Shown in pieces: positions 33,821-44,770 of a stretch of 64,000 nucleotides of DNA. A program made the position numbers and the translations under genes. The DNA comes from Tetrastigma voinierianum. Its lineage: Eukaryota; Streptophyta; Magnoliopsida; Vitales; Vitaceae. The stretch lies in contig JAEQBH010000897.1 in the NCBI GenBank assembly GCA_016808115.1, positions 682,001 to 746,000 of the forward strand, in the 5' to 3' direction. The number at the start of each line of letters is the position of its first letter. Within the stretch, counting starts at the first letter, position 1. A model generated the notes under the pieces. The model was not told the origin of the DNA. It saw only the letters and a program-made list of their open reading frames with translations, and ran no database searches.

Positions 33821-34366
33821 CTATTTCACATAAGCAGGACAACCCCAAACTTTCATATGGGAAAGATAGGGCTTTTTGTTAGTCCATATCTCATATGGAG
33901 TAACTTCAACTGACTTGGATGGGACTTTGTTTAAGATATAAACAACATTCTCAAGTGCATAACCCCAAAAGGATTTAGGTAGGTCTGCCTTGCCCATCAT
34001 AGACCTTACTATGTCTAACAAGGTTCGGTTCCTTCTCTCAGCCACACCATTGTGTTGTGGCGTATAAGGTGGAGTCCATTGGGACAAAATCCCATTATCC
34101 CTGAGATAATCCAGAAACACTTGGCTTAAGTACTCACCACCTCGATCTGATCTAAGTGCTTTTATACTTCTCCCAAGTTGTTTCTCTACCTCATTTATGA
34201 ATTCTTTGAACTTTTCAAAGGCCTCAGACTTATACCTTATGAGATATAAGTACCCATATCGTGAATAGTCATCGATGAAGGTTATGAAGTAAACAAAACC
34301 ACCTCTGGCATGCACAGACATAGGACCACATACATCAGTATGTATTAGGTCTAATAGTCCGTTTTC
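33821..34366 (-). pseudogene. Copia integrase core
   Basis: A 166-codon frame follows a TGA stop near 34365. Catalytic residues are present: D in HTDVCGP (~34340), D in LRSDRGGEYLS, E in NGVAERRNRTLL. FITFIDDYSRYGYLYL and FWGYALENVVYILNKVPSKS are typical of the copia core, and it ends with YEIWTNKKPYLSHMKVWGC. It inserts the cDNA into the host chromosome. Apart from the upstream stop the domain is intact. Confidence 0.93.
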
Positions 34367-34880
34367 TCATTCACCATTTCCCTTAAAGGGTAATTTGGTC
34401 ATTTTTCCTAACAAGCATGATTCACATGTGTCAAATGATTCATAATCAAATGACCCTAAGATTCCACACTTGTGTAGCTCAGTCATGCGTCTCTCACTTA
34501 TATGGCCAAGACAACAATGCCATAAATATGATGATTTCAAATTATCTCCTTTTTGTCGTTTACTGTCATTGATATTTAGGATTGGATTTGACATATCCAA
34601 TATGTAAATCCCATTGCTCAAGGTACCACCAGCAAAAAAAACATCATTTAACATAATGCAACAACTATTGTCACAAAAATTTAAATGAAACCTTTTCTTG
34701 TTTAAAACATGAAACCAAAAATATTGTTCTTCGTTAATGCTGGGACATAATAGCAATTTTCCAAATTTAAACAAAAACACAAGGGAGGTTCAAAACATAG
34801 AAGTCCCGATGGCAGCAGTCACAGCTCTTGCACCATCACCCAATCTGAAGTTGGACTCTCCCTTTGTAAAGAACTTTTTC
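34367..34880 (-). pseudogene. Copia GAG-pre-integrase domain
   Basis: A 137-codon frame reads NGIYILDMSNP, LWHCCLGHISERRMTELHKC and TCESCLLGKMTKLPF. The H..H..C..C zinc-binding pattern before the integrase core is visible. The preceding protease end (GARAVTAAIGTSMF then a stop) connects to 34880. Confidence 0.9.
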
Positions 34881-35719
34881 TCTTGTTCCTTGGAGCCTTG
34901 CATATCAAACTATATGTATGAGCCCCTGGTAGTATCACATACCCATATATTGTAAAGAGAAACAGTATTAACCGTAATGACATAAATACCTGAAGAAGAT
35001 GGTGCATCACATGCCACCTTGTTCTTCGACTCCAAGTAGGCCTTGAAATTCTTCTTCCAATGGCCATCTTGACCACAATGGAAGCAAGTACCCTTTGAAG
35101 AAGTCCCTTTCGGGGTAGTCTCTTTGCTTTTCTTCTTTGCCATTTTCAACCGATATTTCGAGAACATTGATCGAATTCGAATTTATAGGTAGGTACTTTA
35201 CGAACCTTCTCATAGTCGAGCACAAATTGTGCAAAACTATCGGGTAACCTTGCCAGAATCAAGTCTATACTCGATTCAGGATCCATCGGTAGTGATTGAT
35301 CCAGCCTCTTAACGACTATACATCATGGCGCATCTTTGCCTTGGAGACGTCCCCACCTCCATCTTGGAACTAAAAAGAAGCCTGGTGACTTTAAACCCTT
35401 GAAAGGCTGCTTGCTCATTATAATGTTCCCTTAGATGGTGTACTATGGAATTTGCATCCTCAGTCTTAGACCGCTTCTGAAACTCAGGTGATATGGAGGT
35501 GTGGATAATCAATCACGCCTTCGCACTATCAACTAAGTGTTTCTTATATGCCCTCCCGAACACTTTAGTGCATCGACGATTGGGATCTAGGAGTTGGCTT
35601 AGTGACATAGGCTAATTCTTCTTCATTGAGAACTATTCGGAATTCTTTGCTTGATCGAAGTTAGGCCCGGTCAATAATTTGTCATCCATTACAGTTTGTG
35701 TGTTCACATTCGTTGACAT
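34881..35719 (-). pseudogene. Copia gag, zinc knuckle and protease
   Basis: On the minus strand the start is ATG at 35719 (MSTNVNTQTVMDDKLLTGPN). The gag core follows in pieces (ISPEFQKRSKTEDANSIVHH, LARLPDSFAQFVLDYEKV). The zinc knuckle reads CFHCGQDGHWKKNF (~35060-35100): the last cysteine is phenylalanine, so zinc binding is lost. The protease active site reads WVCDTTRGSY (~34930-34965) where the family has D-T/S-G. Several stops lie in the first 60 codons. The start was chosen because the usual N-terminal D-KLLxGxNF pattern follows it directly. Confidence 0.82.
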
Positions 35720-36800
35720 GATTTGATTCTTATAACCTAGATGAAAAAGAGATTATGTTAGATTGTACTTAAGATGCATAATTATTACGGCTTGATAATC
35801 ACGCATTATGCCTCCCACTATTTTATTGCGAATCCATAGCCCTCACTATTGATCCGAGAGAACCTATATGGAGGTTCTCCTAGCGGGTCGATATCGTATC
35901 ATAGAGAATCACCTTAGGTTTACTCAACGAAGAGCTATCTTGGGTCAAAGGTAGGTATCCTTGTTCATACCAATTACATTCGTGTCATAATTCAAAGGAA
36001 TCAATATCACTTCAGTGACCTTGGGTTTACCAACCAAGCCATCTTAGATAAATAATTATTTCAATTTGCGATCAAAGCCTTGACTATCGAATCCAGTCTT
36101 TATCAGCGTGATTTGTGCACTATCAACTGAGTTATCAACTTCAAATCACGTGTACATCTTGTAATATGCGGCCAGTGCGTCTCTATCCATCATTAACCTT
36201 GGGTTTACCCAACAAGCCAATGAGTCTAGTTAAGGCCGACCCACCAATCAGGAAAACTCATTTCCATGGATAGAACATGCTCTTGTGGAGGAAGGCTTGG
36301 GTTTACCCAACAACCTCGATCTCCAAAAGGAACTCTTGTTCACACCATATTAGTGGAAGACGTTAGCTTTAATATTTATAATGGAGGGTTTTCTTTATTT
36401 AAGTCTCATCCTTTTCATTAGCATGCATTATCCATTCATCTCATGAAATTATAAGAATAGTTACTCTAACTATATGGCATGATTATGGACATCCACAAAT
36501 CAATTCATGAGCCATAATGGATTGACTAGGTCAAACCTAGGGATATGCATGATTAGCCACAACCCTTTAAAATAAATCAAATTTACAATCTTCAAGGTCT
36601 TCTTTCTTGGATCCTTCTCCACACTTCTTTCTCCTTTTGCATCTTCACCAACTTATCCTAATCCTGTGTAATCTAATTACATACATTTAATAAGAATAAC
36701 CTCAAGTTACATTTGAGGGGGATTTAGATGAGAAGAGAAGTACATAGGGTATGATAGAGAGAGGCAAGGACACACAGACCCTATTTATCCAAAAAGAAAT
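35720..36800 (-). other. Copia leader with repeated motif, plus minus-strand TATA-like site
   Basis: The non-coding region upstream of gag contains four copies of GGCTTGTTGGGTAAACCC-type sequence on the minus strand (near 35930, 36030, 36205 and 36305), part of diverged ~100-180 bp units. A minus-strand TATA-like GGATAAATAGGG lies near 36783-36794, with a purine/CT-rich leader downstream, so it may be the promoter end of a decayed LTR. I could not find the tRNA-Met primer-binding site or the U5 end of the 5' LTR here; rearrangement has removed or moved it. Confidence 0.45.
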
Positions 36801-36949
36801 AATAATCAAATGCAATATGCTCAATCACCATTAGGCAAAGTCCATAATCATCCATCATGCTAACATACACCCTTAAACATGCATTCTCTAATGCAATCCA
36901 TCGAAAGTTGAAGGTAATGGTACCCCATGATTTCAAAAGCACATTAAGG

Positions 36950-37220
36950 TTTTCAACACTTGAAATAAAATTGATCCATTTTTGTTTTGTTCAACATTTG
37001 AACAATGACCTCAATTCAACACTTGAACTAAATTTGTCCTATATCCAATTCATTCAACACATGAACAAATAACCCCTTTATTCAACACTTGAACAAATTC
37101 GATTCAACATCTTGAATCATAAACCCGATTCAACTTCTTGAATCATAAACCCTATTTAACTCCCCAATTGATTCAACACCTTGAACCATTATTCCGATTC
37201 AACACTTGAACCGTAATTTT
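36950..37220. repeat. Degenerate TTCAACACTTGAA repeat array
   Basis: About eight near-palindromic units of ATTCAACAYYTTGAA(CC) spaced ~25-40 bp. Each unit can pair with itself (TTCAA/TTGAA). The array has no coding sense. Confidence 0.85.
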
Positions 37221-37224
37221 TCCA

Positions 37225-37780
37225 AAAGGACGTTTTTCTCATAATTTTCTCTTAGGTAATTTCAACATGGTTTTCGAAATCCATAATTCTAGAACGTGAA
37301 ATTTTAATTTTTTTGCATGCCTCGAAAAACGTGAAATTATATTTTCAACATGGTTTTAAGAAAATTTGTTAGATTTACAATTTTTTTGCTTTTTGTTCCT
37401 TTTAACTAATGATAGCAAAAACATGTACTATTAAATAGTTTTCATACAGTCACATGGCGTTTTTATGTAACATGTTTTTATTGTTTTCACATATTTTATA
37501 AAATGATTAAAATAAAGTATTAAATAAAAACATAAATATTTGGAAAAAAAATTTAAAATGTATTTAAAATATTTTATTTGAAAATAAAATTTTATTTTAT
37601 TAAATATCCCGACAGTTTTAATTTTTTGTTTTCTCAAAAAACGTTATTTGAAACTAATTTTTGAAAACAATTGTCAAACATGACATAAAAATATTCCATC
37701 CTTCTTTTTACTATCACCCTGCTTTCATAATTTTATTATTTAATATCAATAAATAATAAAACATATAAAAAGTCAATTAG
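37225..37780. other. AT-rich, element debris
   Basis: A 19-bp stretch reading TTTCACGTTTTTCGAGGCA on the minus strand (37327-37346) matches the gypsy LTR (near 21868 and 28938), suggesting an inverted LTR scrap. The rest is A/T runs without features. Confidence 0.4.
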
Positions 37781-37782
37781 AC

Positions 37783-37883
37783 TTGACTACGTGGTTAAAG
37801 GGTCATACAAGACATATGAAAGATCGGGTTCAAGTATCCATAAGAATGAAATACTAATGTATAAAAAATAATAATAATAATAC
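37783..37883 (+). mobile_element. tRNA-derived SINE
   Basis: An A-box-like TACGTGGTTAA (37787-37798), then a B box GGTTCAAGTATCC (37827-37839), then a short body with ACTAATGT and an A-rich/(AAT)n tail. This follows the box-spacing and tail design of plant tRNA-derived SINEs. It is not a tRNA gene, because no cloverleaf closes around the boxes. Confidence 0.65.
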
Positions 37884-38149
37884 GTATAAAAAATATCACA
37901 AATAATAAAACAAATTTCTTATAAGTTTTGTAAATGAAAAAATGGATTGATAGTAATAACAACAAAATGGAAAGTGTAACTTTGTAGATCTGAAAAATAG
38001 GGTGTATTTGTGTTTTTGAAATATGTTATTTATCAAAAAATTTAAAAATACAAAAAACATATTTTTAGTGTTATTTAAAAATTATCATTGGTAATTTTAC
38101 GGTTTCATACAAAAGAAAGGGAGCGTAAAAGAAAAACTCAAAATAAGCG

Positions 38150-38664
38150 ATTATTTGTTGTCACATCAAAAACATCTGACTCTGAAGATAACATTATTTA
38201 TTATGGTGTTATAAAGAGATAGTAGAAAGTTGAATTATTTTGAACACTTTAGAATTGTTTTGTTCAAATGTGATTGGTTTGATACCAAACAGGGAAGGGG
38301 AGTGAAGAAAGATGCATTGGAATTCACACTTGTGAATTTCTTAAAGTTAATTCACATAGGTACAAATTTACTTGATGAGCCCTTTGTTTTTGCATCCTAA
38401 GTTCAGCAAGTATTCTATATTGAAGATTCATTGCAACCAAATTGGCACATTGTTGTTAGAACAAAACCTAGATATGTGTATGAAATGGGTTATAATCTTT
38501 CATTTGAATCAAGTGTTGAACATTATGTGCAAGATGATGAGATGTTGGATGTTGATAATGATGACACCGAAGATTTTAGTTGGGTAAGAAATGATATTGA
38601 TGACACAATTATCATCATTGAAGAGCACTTTAAAGATAAATCTTCCTCAGAAGATGAATTATAA
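38150..38664 (+). pseudogene. CACTA (En/Spm) transposon protein, DUF4216 part
   Basis: The + strand reads SKTSDSEDNIIYYGVIKR, frameshifts, then ELNYFEHFRIVLFKCDWFDT, ALEFTLVNFLKLIHIG and EPFVFAS, one in-frame stop (TAA near 38398), then VQQVFYIEDSLQPNWHIVVR, TKPRYVYEMG, and an acidic tail ending SSSEDEL at 38664. Order and motifs fit DUF4216 (Pfam PF13952), found at the C-terminus of the large TNP2-like proteins of plant CACTA elements. Only the C-terminal portion remains; no transposase_21 domain is visible upstream. It sits ~1.85 kb before a CACTA-type end at 40516 in the orientation expected for that element. Confidence 0.82.
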
Positions 38665-38699
38665 GGTTATATTAAACACTAACCCTTTTTTACTAAATC

Positions 38700-40516
38700 T
38701 TCTATGTTTTGTGAATTTATGAACTATCTTAATTATTGAAAATTTTGACTTTTTTTTTATAGGTACAAAATCAGTTATCATGTATAGAAAGCTTCAAAAA
38801 TAGGAGTATGTGAAAAATCAATAGTGAAGCAAGACAATTTCTACGCCTTTCGTGTATGCAATTGTGAATCTATGGTGCTTCTTATAATCTTATGTTTCTT
38901 ATGTTTACTATTTACTAGTTTCTCAATTGGTTTTTGAGCCTTTTGGAGGTTAGATATGAGTTTAAAGTATAAGAAGTAAGTTGAATGCTTGTACTTGGCT
39001 ATTGGACCATATCATTTTTTTTTTGTCATTGATTTTGCTGTCTAAATTTGTTTGGAAGACCCATTTGAATTATTTATGTGAAAGATAGAATGTTTGGAAA
39101 TGTAAATTTTGGTAAAATATGTCTCATCAAGCTTAGATTCAAATAAATTTTAGTATGTTGATGCAAGAAAAAATATCAAAGATTATGGATTTTGTGCTAT
39201 GCATTATTAAGCTAAGAGCTGTTTCATTATGAAATATATTGTAAGTGCGATACATTTGAGATCTAGAATGTGTATGTCTCTTATAGTTATTATTTATAAT
39301 TCCATTAATATTTATTGGGTGTCATTTCTTGCACAATGCCATTTTGATCCAACAAAAAGGAGAATAAATAAACTAAAAGCGGTTCCTTTTCAAAAAATGA
39401 TCTCATTCCTGCCCATTTATTGTTGATATATAAATGTTATAAATAAAACCCTCTATTCATTATAAATAATCATGATCACATATTATTCTTTCGACCCATA
39501 CAATGCTATCGTACAACCAAGACAAAATAAACATATTGGTCATTTTGTTTTCTCATTAGGAGTCTAGATGATTACTGTTGGATCTTAAACTACATAATGA
39601 TGAAAAATCAATTTTTTTTTTTTAAATCCATTCAATCCGTTTTATGAGTACAAAATTTAATCATATAAATTATTTGACAATATATTAAGTAATTTGTAGG
39701 TATTTGATGTCGGATATATTTTTTAAAAAAAGTGTATAAAGTTAACTTAATATTACTTTTTGTTCATTAAGACCTTTCGTTTTTAGTAAAATAAATAATT
39801 CATATTTGAACTAATACATTTATGATATATTTTTAGCAATGTTTGTTAAATTGCCACAAGTAATGTCACTAACATTGTCTTTGTTACAATATTTTGTTGA
39901 AAAGTCACCATATGCGTCGCAAAGTCTAGGTTTATAGCTACGATTTATAAAATGACATTTAAATGTCGTAATGAATTATCGACATATATACAAGTATTAC
40001 TAAAAACGTTGGCACAAATATATTTGTAGCTACATTTTGTTTAATTATGGGTTATATGTCACAAAACATAGCAATGTTTGTTAAATTGTCGCAAGCAATG
40101 TCATCAATATTTTTTTCTATTGCAACATTTTGACAGAAAGTCACCATACACATCGCAAAATATAAATCTAGAGTAACACTTTATAAAACATCATTGAAAT
40201 GTAAGTAACAAATTATCGACATATAAATATGTATTACTAAAAGCGTTAGCACAAATAAATTTGTAGCTACAATTTTATTTAATTGTTAGTTATATGTCAC
40301 AAACATAACAATGTTTGTTAAATATACATGAAAGTTGTCACTAATATTTACTCTATTGCACCATTTGTTAAATTATCGCAAAAATTATCACTAAAAGTTT
40401 TTTGTATTACAACATTTTATGGAATCGTTGCTAAAATGTTGGTTTATATCGTTTAAGTGATGTTTACAAAAAACGTCGTCTTAGTAATGTGGCTATAGAC
40501 CAAATTTGTTGTAGTG
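38700..40516 (+). mobile_element. 3' part of a CACTA element
   Basis: The right end TTTGTTGTAGTG (40505-40516) is the reverse complement of a CACTACAACAAA terminus. It is preceded by the tandem subterminal repeats and by the DUF4216 remnant in the matching orientation. I could not find the left terminus upstream, so the 5' extent is undefined and the element is truncated or rearranged. It lies within a gypsy LTR fragment that resumes at 40517. Confidence 0.65.
39835..40435. repeat. ~236-bp tandem repeat at the CACTA 3' end
   Basis: Units begin near 39835, 40070 and 40307 with RCAATGTTTGTTAAATTG. They share TCACCATA, ATTATCGACATAT and GCACAAATA-TTGTAGCTAC. The third copy is partial, followed by more degenerate GTTAAATTATCGCAA units. 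It lies just inside a CACTA terminus, consistent with subterminal repeats. Confidence 0.88.
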
Positions 40517-42160
40517 GCACCGGGTGTCGGGGTCGTATGACAGCTTGTAAGAGACATGTGATGTGACAAAAGTCACCTACTACATGTACCCATGTGACAC
40601 ATGTTGCATGATTAGTGAGTGGATGGAGATGAATGACTTAGATTAAATCATGTGTCAAAAAGCTTTTAAAATCAAACTAAAGGACACAATGAGAATTAAG
40701 TGAAACGATTAAAATAAAGACAAAAAAGACCTGTCTTCTCCATTGCGGAAGCTTGAACGGTGAGGGGAGACTGGTTTTAGAGAGAGAAAGTGTGACTTCT
40801 CTCTAGATTTCCCGGCTTGAGGACCGTCGGGTCAAGAAGTAAAGTTGATCTATGCTACAAGAACTCTGGCGTGGATACGATTTTTTGTGGAGTTTACGAC
40901 AACTCAAGAGAGTAGAGATCTTTTCTACTTGCTTTATTCTTTGGTTAAGAGCCATGTGAATGGATAGGGATATTCTAAAGTAGAGATAGGCGTGTGTTTT
41001 TAGGTTCAGATTGCAGAGTTGAGTGAGAATCTCGTAATTGCGGCTGTGAATAGTGCCGAGCCCTGGGGTTTCAACATTCCGCGTGATTTTCAATGTTGTT
41101 TGGGTAATTCAAAATGAATTGTTTTGAATGGTTTTATTAGCCCGTGAGCTAATTTTTGGTGTTATTATTTGTGAATTGAATAACATGATTTATGTGAGTT
41201 AATTTTGTTAATATATGCATGTATAAAACACTTATATATTAAGCGTAGATTATTGAAATGGCGCTAATGCATTCCATATGCAGGCGCACCAGAGCGATAG
41301 GTGTAGTGCATGACATAGAGTGAAGAAAAAAATGAAAATGGTTGTGAAAGGAATTTTAAAGAAGATTTTCCGGAGAATTGGGTTGGGAGATTGTCCAACA
41401 GTTCACGTCGGAAGGGCCCATGAATTGTTTCGGAGAATTACCCAGCAATTCACCTCGGAGGGTTGTCCAATATATTTACCGAAATTCGGTAGTAAGTTTT
41501 CGAGAACAAAAACCTTTTGTTTTGGCGTATTTTTCTCACGACCGGCTTAGGCATGTGTAGAAGTGAGGATTGAGACATGGATTAGCATAGACATTAGTAG
41601 GATAATGTATTTTGCTTGAGTGTGTTTGATTTCTGTATGTATCGCAACCCCAAGTGGGAGTAACCATTGTAGGAAATTATCACTATTAGGCATTGCTCAT
41701 GCCACCTTCGAGGATCATTATTCCCGAAATAGGGAGTCTTCCCAAGGGAGGACGGCGCTCATTAAGAGGCGACACGAGGAAAGAAAGCCGGGTTATTGGC
41801 TTTGATATGTAAATTTGTAAAACATGTATTAGAACTCTTAAGTTTAATATATGTTTGTATTAAGAGCGATGTAATAACTCTTTAAAACTATGGTAACATG
41901 GTTGGTTAAATATTTTTGTGAGTATTGATGCATGGGCCCAAGTGGTTATTTTTACTCATTTTGCTCGTATGTGGACTCGATGTGGTCGATGTATAATGTT
42001 GGGACAGGTTGTATCTTGGGTAGAGCTCCCTATACAAAGGAGACTCTGCCCGATTTTCATTAAATCTTGAGTCTTGGAAAATGGGACTCAATGGAGTGGT
42101 GTCGGGTTGCAGGCATCCCGCAGATATTCGTGAGGTTGTCGGACCCCCGAGTTTTGGGAT
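40517..42160 (+). mobile_element. Diverged gypsy LTR fragment
   Basis: This sequence parallels the 21696-24093 LTR in order: GGCACCGGGTGTC (compare 28944), AGAAGTAAAGTTGATC (compare 22397), the segment with an AAAGGAGACTCTGC motif (42038; compare 23950) and CCCCCGAGTTTTGGG at its end (42145-42159; compare 24071). It is more diverged than the two LTRs of the resident element, so it is a different insertion of a related family. It abuts the copia LTR fragment at 42168 and the CACTA end at 40516. Confidence 0.75.
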
Positions 42161-42167
42161 TATCGCG

Positions 42168-42282
42168 ATATCAATTCAGCGTAGATACGAATTAACGAAG
42201 AAGCTGCCCATAATGCATTAATATGTTTTGCGGCGTCTGATAAGTGCTAATGGAAATTTGCGCTTTAGAGCCTTCTCTAACA
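42168..42282 (-). mobile_element. 5' LTR fragment of the Ty1/copia element
   Basis: 115 bp matching 31766-31878 (ATATCAATTCA, ATTAACGAAGAAGC, AAGTGCTAATGG, CCTTCTCTAAC), at roughly 80% identity by eye. On the minus strand it starts TGTTAGAGAAGGC at 42282, the true outer end of the copia element. The rest of this LTR is displaced or lost. Confidence 0.85.
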
Positions 42283-43254
42283 GATCCCCTAGGATGAAAG
42301 ACCCAAATTTTTGTCTTGAGTGGGACGTATGTCAGCGATAGAGAGTTCGTGAAATTAATAGGAAGGCATCACGAAGCACAGGTGAACTTTGGTCGCAACC
42401 CCAGATAAACACCGCGGGATTTGATAAAATTCAAATGAATATTGGAGAGTGTCCAATGTGTTAAGTCATTGGGTGAAACACCAATGAATGGTTTTCACAC
42501 TTGGCATTGTAGGTACGAGGGAGTCGGTCGGGACTCGAGTTGTGGGCATGAGGAGTCTCATCTCATGCATGACACGTAATATTCCATATAGGATTGCATT
42601 ATTTATATGGAATGTGATTAGATGTTTTCATGTTTGCCATTGCATGTGCATTTTAGGTGGGGTAGAGACTTGTAGGAATTTTCCTCTTGCAGGCATTTGC
42701 TTGTTGTGGGACCCTTTCGAATTACAGGGGGTGTACGGGAGACGACACTTGACAGGCCGTGATTATAGAAGAAGGTCGATGTGTGGCCTTCAGTATTACC
42801 TTTGAGTAAAATTTTTGTAAAAATATTTTGTATAAAAGTGCCAACTAAATTCTTTTGGGACTATTGTATAATAGTCGGTGTATGTAATTATATGATAAAA
42901 AGGAGTCATGATCAGTTTCTGAGTTCTCGTTAATTAAGTTTGCATATTTTCGTTAGTTAAATATTGGATAGTTCCGAATGAAAGGATCGTTTGGATCCAT
43001 GATTAAATGGATATTATCTGGTAAATTACATGTTTTGTTGATCTTGGATTGGATATTAATTGTCTTTGCCGCCTGGATTGTATTGGGTGTTTCTTTGAAC
43101 AGAAGGAGACTACGATTATTAACTGTAACGGATCTGGTGTGGAACTAACCAGTGCCGATCTGTCTCTGGGTGAGATCCGGGTTCAAATGTTGATGTGGGT
43201 TATCTTATGGTTCTGTTTTGAATTATCTTGTTATAAACACCTATGCCAATAATC
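42283..43254 (+). mobile_element. 3' LTR of the chromodomain gypsy element, second part
   Basis: Continues the 5' LTR from GAAAGACCCAAATTTT (compare 23147), through CACTTGGCATTGTAGGT and GAATGTGATTAGATGTTTTC, with increasing divergence to about 43254. The right end is degraded (no clear CA), but the flank GTATG corresponds to ATATG at 21691, and beyond it the Tat-like pol resumes. Confidence 0.8.
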
Positions 43255-43910
43255 GTATGGTTTGGCTTCTACCCATTTAGTGAAGTAATTAGTAGTGACA
43301 AGTAGGAACTTTCTCTGTCCAAGAGTTGAGGGTAGGGGCTCTACTATGTCGATCCCCCACATGAGGAAAGGTCAAGGACTGGATACAGGGTGGAGCTCGT
43401 TTGCTAGCACATGCAGGACATTATTGAACTTTTGACAGACATCGCAAGTCTTAACAAACTATTTTGACTCATGTTCTTTGTCAACCAGTAGAACCCTTAT
43501 GTCATAATCCTATGGCATAGGGACATGCCACCTATGTGGGTGCCATAAATACCCTCGTGCATCTCTTTGATGATTTTCTGTGCTGTGTCAAGGGGTATGC
43601 ACTACTAATAGGGGCTGAGAATGATCTGCGATAAAGTGTGCCAATTTTTAAGGTGTACCTTGATGCTCGGGTCTTAATTTTGAAGCCTTGTTTCTTGTCT
43701 ACCGATAGCATCACACCTTTTAGGTAAGACATGATCAGTGTCATCCAAGATTCGGTCGCTCCAAACTCGACCATGTTCACTACATTTTCTAAGGTAGAAG
43801 AATGTTCCAAGACGTTCAACTCCACGTGGCAAGGGTATGGAGCACTCAGATCTAGGTTTGCCAAGGCATTGACCATATTGTTCTCGGCTTTGGGCACTTG
43901 GGACATTTCG
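43255..43910 (-). pseudogene. Tat-like gypsy pol: RNase H to integrase zinc region
   Basis: The minus-strand frame 43532-43906 reads QVPKAENNMVNALANLDL (end of RNase H) and SWMTLIMSYLKGVM, then RASRYTLKIGTLYRRSFSAP (start of the integrase zinc-binding part). Further 3', TKWVEAKP (near 43270-43295) precedes the break at 43254, where the frame continues at 21690. Stops and shifts occur throughout. Confidence 0.85.
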
Positions 43911-44770
43911 CACTTCTCGAATTACGTGGACAATGCTCGGATGAGGGTCAAATATCGGGACATTCATTCGTCTTTCTCTTCATATTCCCCTTTGACCTAG
44001 GAGGCCACTAGTTGAGAATCACAGCAAAGCTTTATGCTGGTAATTTAGTGGGCTCGAGCCAAACGGAGTCTCAACTATACTTCTTCATACTTGGCCTTGT
44101 TGTTCGAGATTAGGAAGGAAAACTTAACAACTTAGGCAATCAACTGGCCTTCGGGGGATTGTAACACCACCCGATTCCCCTTACTCTGTTAGAAGACCCA
44201 TCCGTCTCAAGAATCCAGAGCCGACCTGATGGGCCATCTCCCGCAATGTTAAACAACTCAACAATGAAATTAGCTAGCACCTACCCCTTAATGGCCAACC
44301 TCGGGCGATACACAATGTCAAACTCACTCAACTCAATGGCCCACTTCAAAAGTTTGCTCGCTACGTCGGGCTTATGGAGAATAGCTCTTATTGGATAACT
44401 GGACAAAATGTTGATAGTATGAGCATGGACATAGGGGCGTAGCTTCTTGGTTGAAACTTTCAAGGCTAGGGTGATTCGCTCAAAATCTATGTAGCAGGAC
44501 TTGACGTTTGTCAACATCTTACTTATAAAATACATAAGCCTTTGTTCCCTGTTGTCCCACGTGTTGACCAATGCTGCATTTCCAACCATAGCGGATGCAA
44601 CTAGGTAGAGAAAGAGCTCTTCCCCTTCGACAAGCTAACATAGATCCGGTGATGTGGCAAGGTACACTTTAATATCTTGAAAAGCCTTGTCACATTTAGG
44701 ATCTCATTTCCCAAAAGAGGTCTCTCTTTAACACTTTGAAGAGGTCCTATTTAGGATCCCCTTGAGTTTT
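43911..44770 (-). pseudogene. Tat-like gypsy pol: end of RT and RNase H
   Basis: On the minus strand: CDKAFQDIKVYLATSPDLC (near 44690), LVEGEELFLYLVASAMVGNA, then the 102-codon frame 44281-44589 with YFISKMLTNVKSCYIDFERI, KLRPYVHAHTINILSSYPIR and LLKWAIELSEFDIVYRPRLA. This is the RT thumb and tethered RNase H typical of this lineage. Homology stops near 44770; gag, protease and the RT palm are absent, so the element is 5'-truncated or interrupted there. Confidence 0.88.

Noticed and set aside
43731..44000. + strand 89-codon frame at 43.7-44.0 kb
   Set aside because: It is the antisense shadow of the Tat-like RNase H/integrase segment.
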